Under the pieces are notes generated by a model, which searched no databases, was not told the origin of the DNA, and saw only the letters and a list, made by a program, of their open reading frames with translations. Positions 49,879 to 61,900 of a stretch of DNA of 64,000 nucleotides are shown piece after piece (within the stretch, counting starts at the first letter, position 1; every line of letters starts with the position of its first letter). Both the position numbers and the translations under genes were made by a program. Source of the stretch: Lucifuga dentata (Eukaryota; Chordata; Actinopteri; Ophidiiformes; Bythitidae); contig VXCM01001559.1 of the NCBI GenBank assembly GCA_014773175.1, positions 124,001 through 188,000 of the forward strand, written 5' to 3'.

Positions 49879-49973
49879 GTAAAATATGATCAGGTGGATT
49901 GTGTTACTGTCTCTGTGTCTGAATGTCACCTCAACATCTATTGATTATGTCTATGAAGAGCACGCCTTTCTGG
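49879..49973 (+). CDS. acan: acan exon 2: start codon and signal peptide
   Basis: The acceptor is aaatttcag and the ATG at 49886 opens [18 protein letters not shown], a typical signal peptide (predicted cleavage around residue 18-20). The mature start [11 protein letters not shown] follows. Donor CTGG|GTAAGA, phase 1. Confidence 0.93.
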
Positions 49974-52900
49974 GTAAGAATGCATACTACACCTCTAATC
50001 TTCATCACCGCTTCTTAAAATAACTACAATTTGATTCCATCTCTATTAATACTTAAACATAAACAATCTATTAGGAACTGTAACAGGCAGTTTGTTTGTT
50101 GTGGCTCCTGGTGTTAGATGGTGTTTAGATATTTTTTTTGTGTTTCTCTCTTTCACAGACCCTGAGGATGTGCTGAGTGTGAGCATCCCTCTGGAGGAGC
50201 CACAGCGCCCTCTACTGGGAGGAACAGTGGAGCTTCCATGTTACTTTGAGGTGTGTGTTATTATGAACCATTGCTGCCACAATGTTTTTTTGTTTTTTTT
50301 TTTAGCCCCTTTCAGATCTCCACCCCATTCTGTTAAATTGCTGGAAATGTAACACCTCCGTTCATGTTTGAAAAGGATCCCAAGTCACTTTTCCGTAATA
50401 GCATTAGCAAATTTAACTAGCATTTCCTTCACTGCAAAACATGCCAGCAAAGGCACGCATACAAGACAGGAAATTTTAAGTTTGAAATGGATCCTTGCTG
50501 TTTTCGTTTTTCTGAAGCAGAAACGATTGAATATCTTTTCTTTAAGTGTTTTGGAAAGAGATGCACAACTGGATATCTCTTAAAATAGAAAATGTCCCAT
50601 TTTAATTTTGTTTTTAACATTTAATGACAGCTTTTAAAAAAAATCTAGATCCTCAGTTTCTTGTATTACAAATAATTTCTATTCGATTTACTTTAAAAAA
50701 AAAAAAGAAAAGAAACGGCACTCACAAGATTATAATGCTGTGNTATTCGATTTACTTTAAAAAAAAAAAAGAAAAGAAACGGCACTCACAAGATTATAAT
50801 GCTGTGATGTTATACATTTTTGTGTATAGCATGTACTGTATGTTATCCAGTGTTGCCTGGCAGATAGCAAATATCAAGCAAGATTTTGGCTCTATCTGTC
50901 AAGGTCCATGCAAATTTGAACAGAACCTTTATGGCACTTTGTCATAAAGGTGAGCTATGTTTTAATGGCCAAAAGCACCATGTGAACAGATTGGTAACGC
51001 ACCACTTTAAAAGATTTCATGTCTGAAAGGGGCTTTTGTTAACATATAGGCTATTTCAAGAAGTTATGTTAGCACATGACAGATAAAACTGAAAAATACA
51101 TCAAATGTGACAAATTCAAGATATTCAAAGCTAAAAGGTGTCATCCTGTCTTGTGATGGACTTAGACTCAACCTTTTTGGTGCCAAAGTCAAGCTAGATT
51201 CATTAAAAAGTAAAACTGTGCACATCTCAGAAGGCTTCAGCTCTTCAGGACTAGAAGTTATTAACTGTGTACTTTCACCCTGTAAAAGTTGTGATTTGAA
51301 ATTCAGCTGCAGGAACAGAACTGCAGGTAAAAGATGTTGTTGTTCCCATGTAGGACCACACTGTCCCAGACCCAGGAGCACCCACCATAGCCCCCCTGTC
51401 CCATCGCATCAAATGGAGCCACATCACGAAGGAAACGGTGACAACCGTCCTAGTGGCCTTAGGAGGAGAGGTGCATATAGGTGACAACTACCTGGACAGG
51501 GTTCATCTGCTGGGCTACCCCTTGACCCCCACGGATGCCAGCATCAAGATAAGAGAGCTGAGATCCACCGACACGGGATTCTACCGCTGCGAAGTTCAGC
51601 ACGGCATCGAGGACAACCGCGATTTTGTCCATGTGGAGGTTCAAGGTATGAAAGCATTTCGTCTACATGGAGAGCACGATGAAAGCTGAAGCCTGAACCT
51701 TTGTAATCTTAGTATTTAAAGGTACCCAAAGATGTTCTTTGAAGGAAGATTTATGTCTGAGTGTTTTACTTTTAAAATTTTTGACTCTCATTTCTAAAAC
51801 AAAACGTTCCCTTTCAGTGTAACTCAGTGGATGAAGAAACTTGAATTTACTTGAATTATTGGATTGACTCAAAAGAGAGCTGGTAAAGCAGAAATGAATG
51901 AAGCCTTTTTGTGTAATTTTCCTTTCAACTGAGTAAAAAGTAGTCTAAGTCAGTAAATTTAAATAGCAAATTGAAGTTCCATTTGGGAGGAGAAGAGGAG
52001 AAAAGAGAAAGAATGAAGGAGAGAAGGAAACAATTTTAAAGGAAAGAAGGAAGAAAATAAAGGAAAGAAGGAAGCCAGGAATGACAGAATGAAGGAAAGA
52101 AGAAAAATAAGCAGAAAGAAGGAAAGAAGGAAGTACAGAATGAAGGAAGAATACAAGAAGGAAAGGGAAATTAGGGATAGAAGGAAGGGAAGGATTTACA
52201 TTCTATGAATTTCTTTTTTTATTTAATATTTTAATATTTTTACTAAATAATTAAAACCAAATTTTGTTAGATAAAAGTCAGATAAATGTGGTGAAGTGAA
52301 AAGTACAATAATTCCCTCTGGAGTTTACCAGAAGAAAAGTCAAAAGTCTCCTAAAAATGGAAATATTCACGTAAAGTACCAGTCATTGTATTTGGTATGG
52401 AGCAGTGAAATTCTTTCTGAATGCACCTTTAATCATGTTCTTCTTTATTTCTGTAGGCATTGTGTTCCATTACCGGGCCATCATGGGGCGCTACAGTTTA
52501 ACTTTTGAGAAGGCCAAGGCGGCATGCACGCAGAACAACGCTGTCATCGCGTCACATGAGCAGCTCCAAGCCGCCTATGATGACGGATTCCACCAGTGTG
52601 ACGCTGGCTGGCTCTCTGACCAGACAGTCAGGTAACATGAAGACGAGTACAAAATCCACTGTGACACAAACACTTCCACACTTACAGAACGGATTCACCC
52701 TCAAATACTGATTTTCCAGCTTTGCCCTGTTGGAAGTTGTTGCCTCTCTTTTCTTTTTCCATTTTTCTTCCTTTGTTTCTCTTTGGGCTCACAATAGTTT
52801 TTTTTTTTTTTTTTNGTTTTTTTTTTTTTTTTATTGTTTTTCTTCCCTTTCTCAGAATTGTGTTATTGATGATTTGTTTAGTGACTGTGGGGTTTACAAA

Positions 52901-55900
52901 GCAAATATTGGTGCATTCAAGGACTCTCTTAGATCTGTAAATTCATAAATTGTTCAAGCAATGACATTGAGGAGCTATGCTGTCAAAAGTGAAATCCAAA
53001 AGAACAAACAAACAAACAAACAAACAAACAAATAAAAGGTAGTTTTTGCATTTCAAAGGTTGCTATTCAGCAGACTGAAATACTACATAAAAGTGCCCAT
53101 GAATGTACCATAAATGGGAGATTTCAGATGAATCCCTACTTGAAAGCATATTTAAGACAAAATATATGTTATTTAATACATACATGATGTACTTTTTAAT
53201 TAACCCAAGGTACCCAATCCATGATCCCCGTGTGAACTGTTATGGTGACAAAGATGAGCTGCCTGGAGTCAGGACGTACGGCGTGAGAGATGTGAATGAA
53301 ACTTACGATGTCTACTGTTTTGCTGAGAATATGACAGGTACTTAACATGACCTCAAGAATTTTCCTGCGTGTTCACATTTTTGAGCCCCTTCTTTAATTA
53401 TGCACTTTTTAATTCTTATGAACTTTTTTTTTCTGATACAGGCAAGGTTTTCTATACTTCTTCAGCAGCTAAGTTCACTTTTGCTGAGGCGGTGCAAGCA
53501 TGCTCCAAGCAGGGAGCTCAGCTGGCCACCACAGGTCACCTGTACCTGGCCTGGCAGGCTGGTATGGACGTCTGTAATGCCGGCTGGTTGGGAGACAGGA
53601 GCGTCCGCTACCCCATCAACATCCGTCGCCCGCAGTGTGGAGGGGGCCTGCTGGGGGTGCGGACTGTTTACCTCCACGCCAACCAGACAGGATACCCACT
53701 TCCCGAGTCCAGATATGACGCCTTCTGCTACACAGGTGAGCCGCCATGTACACCAGGGGCTCCCAGTCATTTTGTGACATTCTAAACAAAACCAAGTCTA
53801 GATACAGCCCCTTATTTCATTTGAATAATCACCAAGGGGCTGAAGAGGGAAAAGAATAAAAGAATCCAGTATTTCACAAGAGAAAAACAAAGATTAGAGA
53901 AGAGTCGTAAAGAAATAATTTTGTGCAGTCAAAAATATTTTTCTTCCTTGCTATTTTGGTGAATCGTCAACCCCTCAGATTTATCTGAGGAGGGTGAGAT
54001 GCACTTAACATTATCTTTGATAACTTTATCCTGACAAATGAGGCTGCAAGAAACCTGGATGAGGTACCTGGGAAATTTGGATATTTGTAATGCTGACACA
54101 TGCCAACATTTTGATCTCACATAATATTAAATAAATTACTTAAGTAGGAACAACTTTAGAAGCAAATGTCTTAATATCAACACTCACTGTAACATGAGAG
54201 AAGAGACAGACACTTTACTTTCTGAGGGAAAAGTAAGGTAGACCTCAGTCTAATAAGGACTTGAACCCTGATCCCAAAAAGATATTTAGAGGATGTTTTA
54301 CAAGACAACAGCATTTCAGCATTGCTTCTGTTATTTGACATATTTTGGTTTTAAAAATGGATTATATTTGCTCTACCCACACCAGATACTTTAACCTAAA
54401 TAGCATGTGTTTAGCCACATGATTTAGGTAATCTGGTGTGGGTATAATCCCCTTTAAAACCCAAAATATGTCAAATAACAGTAGCAACTTATCTGAGTTA
54501 GCTTATCAGGTGTGGGTAGAGCATGGAGAGATGGGAAATATTGTATGCAATGCTAAAAAAAATATGATTTTGCTTTATGACACATTTAAAAGACACTATA
54601 AGCATGTATTATAATATACTATAAAATATGCTATATTTGTTTGGTATGTGTAGTACCTTGATAACCATAGGTATCATAAAATCTGAGTGTTTCCTTGCTA
54701 AGCCGTGTCCTCTCTCACCTCCAGACTTCCCCGATGATGAAGGTTCAGGTATAGATATAGGAAGTGGTCTGCCAAGTGTTACCACGGTGACACAGAGGCC
54801 GGAGGTGTTCTTTGTGAAGACGACCACAGAGAGTGAGGCGCTTGGAGAGGTGGAGACTCAGAGACCCACCGCGGTGGACTTCATCTACACACAGAGTCCC
54901 ACTGAGGTCCCACTGCCACAGCCGCCAAACATCACCGAAACCCTCACTGAGGTCCTCACTGAAACCCTGATACAGCCGGTCACCGCCCGGCCTGACGTTG
55001 GCAGGGAGCCCAGCAAAAGATTCAAGTTGCCACCAACTGGTCAGTGATGGAAAGTCTGAATGTTTAGTCCTGTTTTGTGCATCAGTGTTTTTACATCTAA
55101 GACGTTTACATAGATGATAACATTATCTGATGTACATTATAGAGGACATATGATGCTTTTAGTTATTTTCCCCTCATGTTTATTAGGAGTTTGTTTTCAA
55201 TATTATCAAAAGTTGAGGTTGACACCTATAGAAATGCATCCAGATTGGTCCTTTACTTCTGTCACATTTTCACATCAAAATTTAACACATGAATTTCCCC
55301 GCCTATACGTGATTAAACACATCCAACACATACGAGTGTTTGGTCAGAATCTGTCAGAGTTTGGGGCTGTTGCCTGGTGCAGCCGGCCAATCAGGACAAA
55401 ACTGGCTTTTCAGGAAGGGGTATTAAAGTACAGCTGTGCTGCAGCAAAGGAAGCGGAAGTGGATAACTCTGTTTTTCGCATGTTGCAAAGGTTTCACACT
55501 CTGGAAATTTGGGTAATATATCTTCTTAAAGTAGATTTGTAAACCAATTCAGAATGTGCAACTCAATTCTCAACCATTGATGGCAACCTGAGGTGATGGA
55601 TTCCTTCCCTCACTGCAATGCATCGCCAAACCAATACATGAGATACTGTTGGTGTGACTAGGATACGGGACTTTAAGAAACATTGAGATTAATGTCCCTC
55701 AAAGTGTGTAATAGCAAGTTTGGGCTTCTAAGCAAGAACAAACTGAAACTGACATCTGCCAAAATTCAGAAGTGGGACATCGCCAATTTTTGCAACAACA
55801 CACATGCGAAACAGGCACAGTCCCCTAAGCAGAATTACACTGTAATATCATCTATCATCAGCCATCTAGCATCATTAGTTGGATTGGATTAGCCTTTGAG

Positions 55901-58900
55901 CTTTGACACATCTGTGTCACAGAAACAGGACTCATGGACAGAGATATTAGCTTAAATCTGAGAGCCTCTGACTGACAACCAACAAAAAACCAGTCAGGGA
56001 AGTCTGTGTTTCTGTGATTTTCCCCAGATGGAATATTTTTCATACCTGTAGGATAGAAAGTGTTTGAGAAGAATCTCTATACCAGGCTTAGTTATCCTGT
56101 TTCCGTATGCAGGTGTGGTGTTTCATTACCGCTCAGGATCTGGCCGCTACGCGTTCACCTTCATTGAGGCCCAGCTGGCCTGCCAGAGTATCGGAGCCTC
56201 CATCGCTACCGCAGAGCAGCTGCAGGCAGCGTATGAGGCTGGATATCACCAGTGTGATGCAGGCTGGTTACTGGACCAGACTGTCAGGTAAATCTGATAT
56301 GTGCCTCTCATGTGTCAATAATACATAAAATATTTAACGAACAATCATATTTGTCCGTCTCCAGGTATCCCGTTGTTTCTCCCAGAGAAAAATGTGCAGG
56401 TGATCTGGGACGTGAACCTGGAGTTCGGTCTTACGGTATGAGGCCAGCGGAGGAACAATATGATGTGTACTGCTACAATGATGGACTCAAAGGTGACAAA
56501 AACATTTGAATTTGAAAAATGAGCCACTTCTCTTGCATTTTATTATTTCAAAAAGAGATATTCTCATCTCAAGACTCTGGTGGAGTAACAAAGTGCAGAT
56601 TTATGGACAATTTAGGCTGAATCTTACTGAAAAGGCTTGGTTTTTCCTTCTTTGTCCTTGACAACTCTCTATCTGTCCTCAGGTGAGGTTTTCCACGTGG
56701 CCTCCAGCGAAGGTTTGACTTACGATGAGGCTGTTTCCAGCTGTAAGGAGAAGAACGCCATCCTGGCTTCCACAGGAGAACTCTATGCTGCCTGGAAGCT
56801 GGGTTTCGACAAATGCCGTGCTGGCTGGCTCATGGATCGAAGTGTCCGTTATCCCATCAACGCCCCTCGAGCCCACTGTGGAGGAGGGAAGTCAGGAGTT
56901 CACACTGTCTACGTGCACCCCAACCAGACAGGAAACCCCGAGCTTCACGCCAGATTCGATGCCTACTGTTTGAAAGGTAAATGCTTCAATGATATTTGCA
57001 ACCTTGGTGGCAGTATTTTCTTTCTCAGTGCTTTCTAGTTTTTAGCATCATTCATTAAACTCATTCATCTATTTTCTTTATTAATTCCTGCAGCAGATGT
57101 TGAACTCATTGCAAATGAAACTGGACTGAACATCACGGAAATTGAAGAGGCTCTGGTTAACCTAACAATAATTACTGATTTGTTGAGGCCTGGTAAGATA
57201 TATTTTTGTCTTGAGAAGAAATGTCATATTGTTATATAAATCTATATTCTAAAATGTTTTATACAAAAACTCCTGGTTTTAGTTGTTCCTCCCAGTTTCC
57301 ATTTCATTTACACTGTCCCTCATTCCTCCCTCAACAGGTGTTCACTCCATCAAAACTCCCATCGCTGTGGAATCTTCAGGCTTTGATTCAAGCTCAGTAG
57401 ATTTAAGTTCAGGGTCTGGATTGACCAGTGCCTCTGGGGATCATTCTGGAGATCTGCCAGGCTCTGGAGATCTGCCAAGCTCTGGAGATCTGCCAGACTC
57501 TGGAGATGTGTCTGGCTCTGGAGTCCCCTTTGGTTCTGGCGACCAGGTTATCTCTGGAGACTTGTCTGGTTCTGGAGACCCGGTTATCTCAGGAGATCTG
57601 TCTAGTTCTGGAGACTTCTCTGGCAGTGTGAGTGCTGAGCTGCCCAGTGGAGTAGATCTCAGCAGTGGGGACAGGTCTGGTTCAGGTCTGAGTGGTGAAG
57701 GATCTGGCATTGGAGTCATCTTCTCAGGCACTGATGGCATTCTTTCTGGAGAAGGTTCAACTTCTGGAGGACTTCAAGAGGCTGGAGAAGGAAGCACAGG
57801 GATCCTCATCTTCCCCTCATCAGTGGGCTCCGGAGAGGTCAGCGGCAGTGGGGACATGTCTGGATCTGGTACCAGGCCTAGCAGTTCTTGGGAAAGTGGA
57901 CAGTCCTCTGGAATGCCATCTGGGTTCATCACTAGCCAGGAGTTTTCTGGATCCAGTGGTTTCCCATCAGAATTCTCATCAGGAAGTGCTAGTGGGCAGT
58001 CAGGAGATGTTTCTGGCAGTGGAGACATTCAGATTTTACTGATAGATGGTGTTCTTACTGATGGATCCATCTCGCATACCACCAAACAACATGAACTTGG
58101 GGGAGGTCGGCTTGTTTTTAGCAGTTCCGGTTCTGGAGACATGTCAGGATCAGGCGTTGTCAGTAGCTCAGCCTCTGAAAGTACCTCAGGGTTCTTCTCA
58201 GGTGTAACCTTTATCAGGCCAGGATTCACTGACCTTACAGCATCATCCTCTGGAGATCAAGAGCAGGAGGCCTCTGGTTTTCTACTCTACAGCTCTGGGC
58301 AGGGAAGCGGAGGACACTTGTCTGGGTTTGGAAGTTCAGGTGTCCCATTTGGGTCTGGATCAGGAATGTCTGGATCCAAATCCTCTGCCAGTGGAGAAGA
58401 AAGCAGTGTTACATTCCTGACTGGAGAGTTTATGACAGAGTTATCTAGAAAGAAACCTGTCTCTGCGGAGCTTGGGCGGGGGTTGGTGGAGTACAGCGGA
58501 GAGGGAGGCAGCAGCGGCAGCGGCTTCTCTGGAAATGGAGACGTCAGCTCCTCCACAGCNCAGCGGAGAGGGAGGCAGCAGCGGCAGCGGCTTCTCTGGA
58601 AATGGAGACGTCAGCTCCTCCACAGCCAGCAGCCTCTCTTCAGGAGATCCATCTGGAGATCTCCCAGTGGTGATGCTGCCCTCTCCAACCAGTGAGTGGG
58701 AACCAACAGAGAGCAATGCAGGGCCAGAAGAGGCCCTGACAGAGACCGGACTGCCTGAGACCTTTAGTGTTTATGCTACCCCCAGCCCTGTACCTGCCCT
58801 TGTAGGAATGTCTGCACCTCCAACCATAGCTACATCTCTGCTGCCACCAGGCATCAATGAAGAAAATTATTCAGTGGAAGGTATGTCAGCATATATTTAA

Positions 58901-61900
58901 TGGGAAAGTACTGAATTTTCTTTTTATCAGTAGAATAGCACAAGGGTTGCTTGATAAGTTATGAACCTGGAATACAAGGAAGTGAACAAGAACTGTAATA
59001 TTCTTGAGGACATTTCAGCTGAATTAATCTGAACTCAATGATTCTAAGTTACAAGTTCCAGAGGTGCCCAAAGGGTCTGCGAGTTTGTACAAGTTGGACA
59101 AACTAGGCTAACGTGCAGCAGTGATTATGTACTTGTTCATGATTTTGTAGCTAAGCATCCAACCGACTTTCCTGAGCCCGCACAGAATTTCACCTCTTTC
59201 CAAACTCTTCCCAAAAGCACTTCAGATGGAACCTCTTTGGCCTCAGATGAAGTTGGATGGGACCAAATTTTTTTTCTTGGACAGTCAAAAAAGGATTTTG
59301 ATGAAAGTGGGATAAAATCCCTCCAGCATTATTGACAAATTATGTGTTGAGATGGAAGCACATTATTTTGGAAAATAACAAACTGCTGCAGTTAAAGCTT
59401 TCTATAATTCTCAAATAATTTTGTCTATACTACAGTCTGGAAATAGAGTTGGGGGGAGGGGGGGAATTGTCAGGCAATATTTGTCAGAATATTCCTTAAA
59501 GGTGATATTTTACATAGTGCTTAATTGCTCAGATTTTGTGAAGACTCTGACAATTTACAAGTCATTTTTTAACAACATTTAATTTCCTCAACCCAAACAG
59601 ACCCACAGGTTCGTCCATCTCTACCCACTGATGTTGGAAGCAACTGTCCAAATCCACTGAACTTTAAAGGACCATACCACAATTTTGCATTTTTGAGCCT
59701 AATATATTCAATTTTCATACAGTAAGGTTACTGACAATCTTTTCCCAAAGCATACTACTGGAACGGTGAGTTAAAAAAAAAATTTCCTACCTTCCAGACG
59801 GCCATTAGTTTGAGTTCATTCTGGTACGCTATTAAAATCAACTTGTTGATACTTGAAACGTTCTTGGGATAGGTAATCCATCATTGCGAACAACACACGT
59901 ATTCAGGTTTTTTTTTAGAAGTTATGTAATTTTAGCATTTAAGCGCAATAAAAAGCATGGAGTGAATGTATGTCTCCACCAGCGAATATAGTCCCTGCAT
60001 TTATTGAAAAATTTATACGATCATGACTTCATAAGGCTGTGTTACTATTAACAGGTGAAACATCAATTATTAAGGTGGGTGTATCACTTCAATATTTGAT
60101 TTTGAAAGATTAAGAGATTTTGCAAAATATCAGGCAAGCTGAAATATGGTTTTATCCTTTGGGAAATGGTTGTCAGTAACTTTGCATGTATGAAAATTGA
60201 ATGTATTAGGCTCAAACATGCAAAATGGTGGTATGGTCCTTTAATTAAAATTTTAGTGGAGTTTGTAAAAGTTTTTAATTTGACATCAAAGTTTTGAGCT
60301 ACAGCATGCTGTTCATTTTGCCAGGTGGTTCTAACTTATGTGAGCCGAACCCCTGCGGTGCCAGGTCATGTACAGTAGAGGATGGCGTCGCTTTGTGCCA
60401 CTGCCCCCCTGGACTAAGTGGAGAGGCATGCCAGTATGGTGAGTTGAAAATGATCTGACGTTAATATTTTTGCATTATTACTCTTATTTCCTTCTCTGAT
60501 TGACTCTGACTTCATTACTGTGTGACAGTGTGTCATTCTAACAAACCTTTACTAAAACTTGTTTTGTTTTTGAGCAGTTTGCATGTTTCATGCGATTGAT
60601 CTGCATTCTGTTACTATTACCTGGAGTTAATATTTCAGATGTACACCAAACTGATTTGATTGTATTTACGGTTTATAACAAAAATATTTTTTCTTTCCCT
60701 CCTGTTCCATCCTAATGTGTTTTGCATCACATTTGTGTGTTTTTCATTCTGCCTGCCTCTTGCTATGGGTCTGTGTTTTCATGTGTCAGATTGAATATTA
60801 ATGTGTTTGTCAAACATGTTTTGGATTTGCCATGAAGTTTTATGGCCCCTGTATCACGTTTATTTATCACAATCATCTTCAGCCTATGTTGTTTTTGGTC
60901 TGCTGTGCTAGCACGTCGCCTCCACTCTGCCACATGCATGATAAGCAACATATGTGCTGTCTGGCATCATATGGGTGCTGTCGCCTTTCTGGAATTTGAA
61001 TATTGATAATCTTCTGCAATTAGCCACTGATTCAAACATAAACTTACTGCAGATATTACAGTTATTTTATTGCCCTTATCAAGATAATACAGACATTCAT
61101 TTTTGGTAAAAGGTTAGCCTGAACTTTCAAGCACTTACAGAATGTATATTTCCTCCCCAGCTGCACAAGTTTAGAAAATTAGAAAATTAGGATCTCTGCA
61201 TTACAATACACATAGTACTAAATCAGCACATGGTCATATCTTTGGTCTTGATGTATTTAACATCAAAGAACAATCCCTACACCAGGAAGAAAGTCATTCA
61301 CCACAGCTCCATGAGCCTCCTCATCATCCCTCAGAAGACTCACAATGACTGAATCATCAGCAAACTTCAAACTATACCTGTTGTCATGTGCACGAAAACA
61401 ATCACAAGTGTACAAAATAAAAAGTAGAGGAGAAAGAATACACCTCTGAGGGGAACCTGTGGAGGAGGACAATTTAGAAGATAAAACACTATCAACTCTT
61501 ACACACTGTGACCTATTTGATAAAAACTTCACAATCCAATCAACAAGATTAAGATTTAAATTAAACAATGTGGCAAGTTTCTTTGCCAGCAGATATGGCT
61601 GGATGGTGTTAAAAGCACGTGAAAAGTCAATAAATAAAAGCTGAGCTTGAGTGTTAGTGGTCTCCAAGTGTTATACTATAGAATGAAGGAGGGAAAGTAT
61701 GGCATCCTCCACACCCCTGCCTGCTCTAGAGGCAAATTGAAGTAGGTCTAATTTACGCTCCACCTGCTTCAGTATCTCCTGTTTAACCAGTCAAAGATTT
61801 TCATCACCAAAGAGATGAGATCTGCTGGTCTAAAGTCATTTAGAACTCTACATTTCTCTACATTTTGCAACAGGAACAATCGTGGCATGTTTCCAAATTT

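Larger units (their letters stand above)
51646..53209. other. acan introns around exon 5
   Basis: The first intron contains a GA-rich GAAGGA degenerate array (51985-52192). The second contains a poly-T/N gap (52799-52833) and an AAAC microsatellite (53003-53031). Confidence 0.6.
53736..56112. other. acan introns flanking the IGD exon
   Basis: The first intron (53736-54724) contains a hairpin-forming inverted repeat at 54327-54486. The second (55040-56112) contains a stretch around 55130-55680 with repeat-like character and a 142-codon open frame of no recognised similarity; I do not call it a gene. Confidence 0.5.

Noticed and set aside
55114..55542. 142-codon open frame in an acan intron
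   Set aside because: It lies within repeat-like intronic sequence and has no family similarity that I can see; not spliced to neighbours in phase.
57338..58500. Evenly spaced short repeats resembling a CRISPR-like or satellite array
   Set aside because: They encode the Ser-Gly repeats of the aggrecan CS domain; open antisense frames over the same region are mirror images of the codon repetition.
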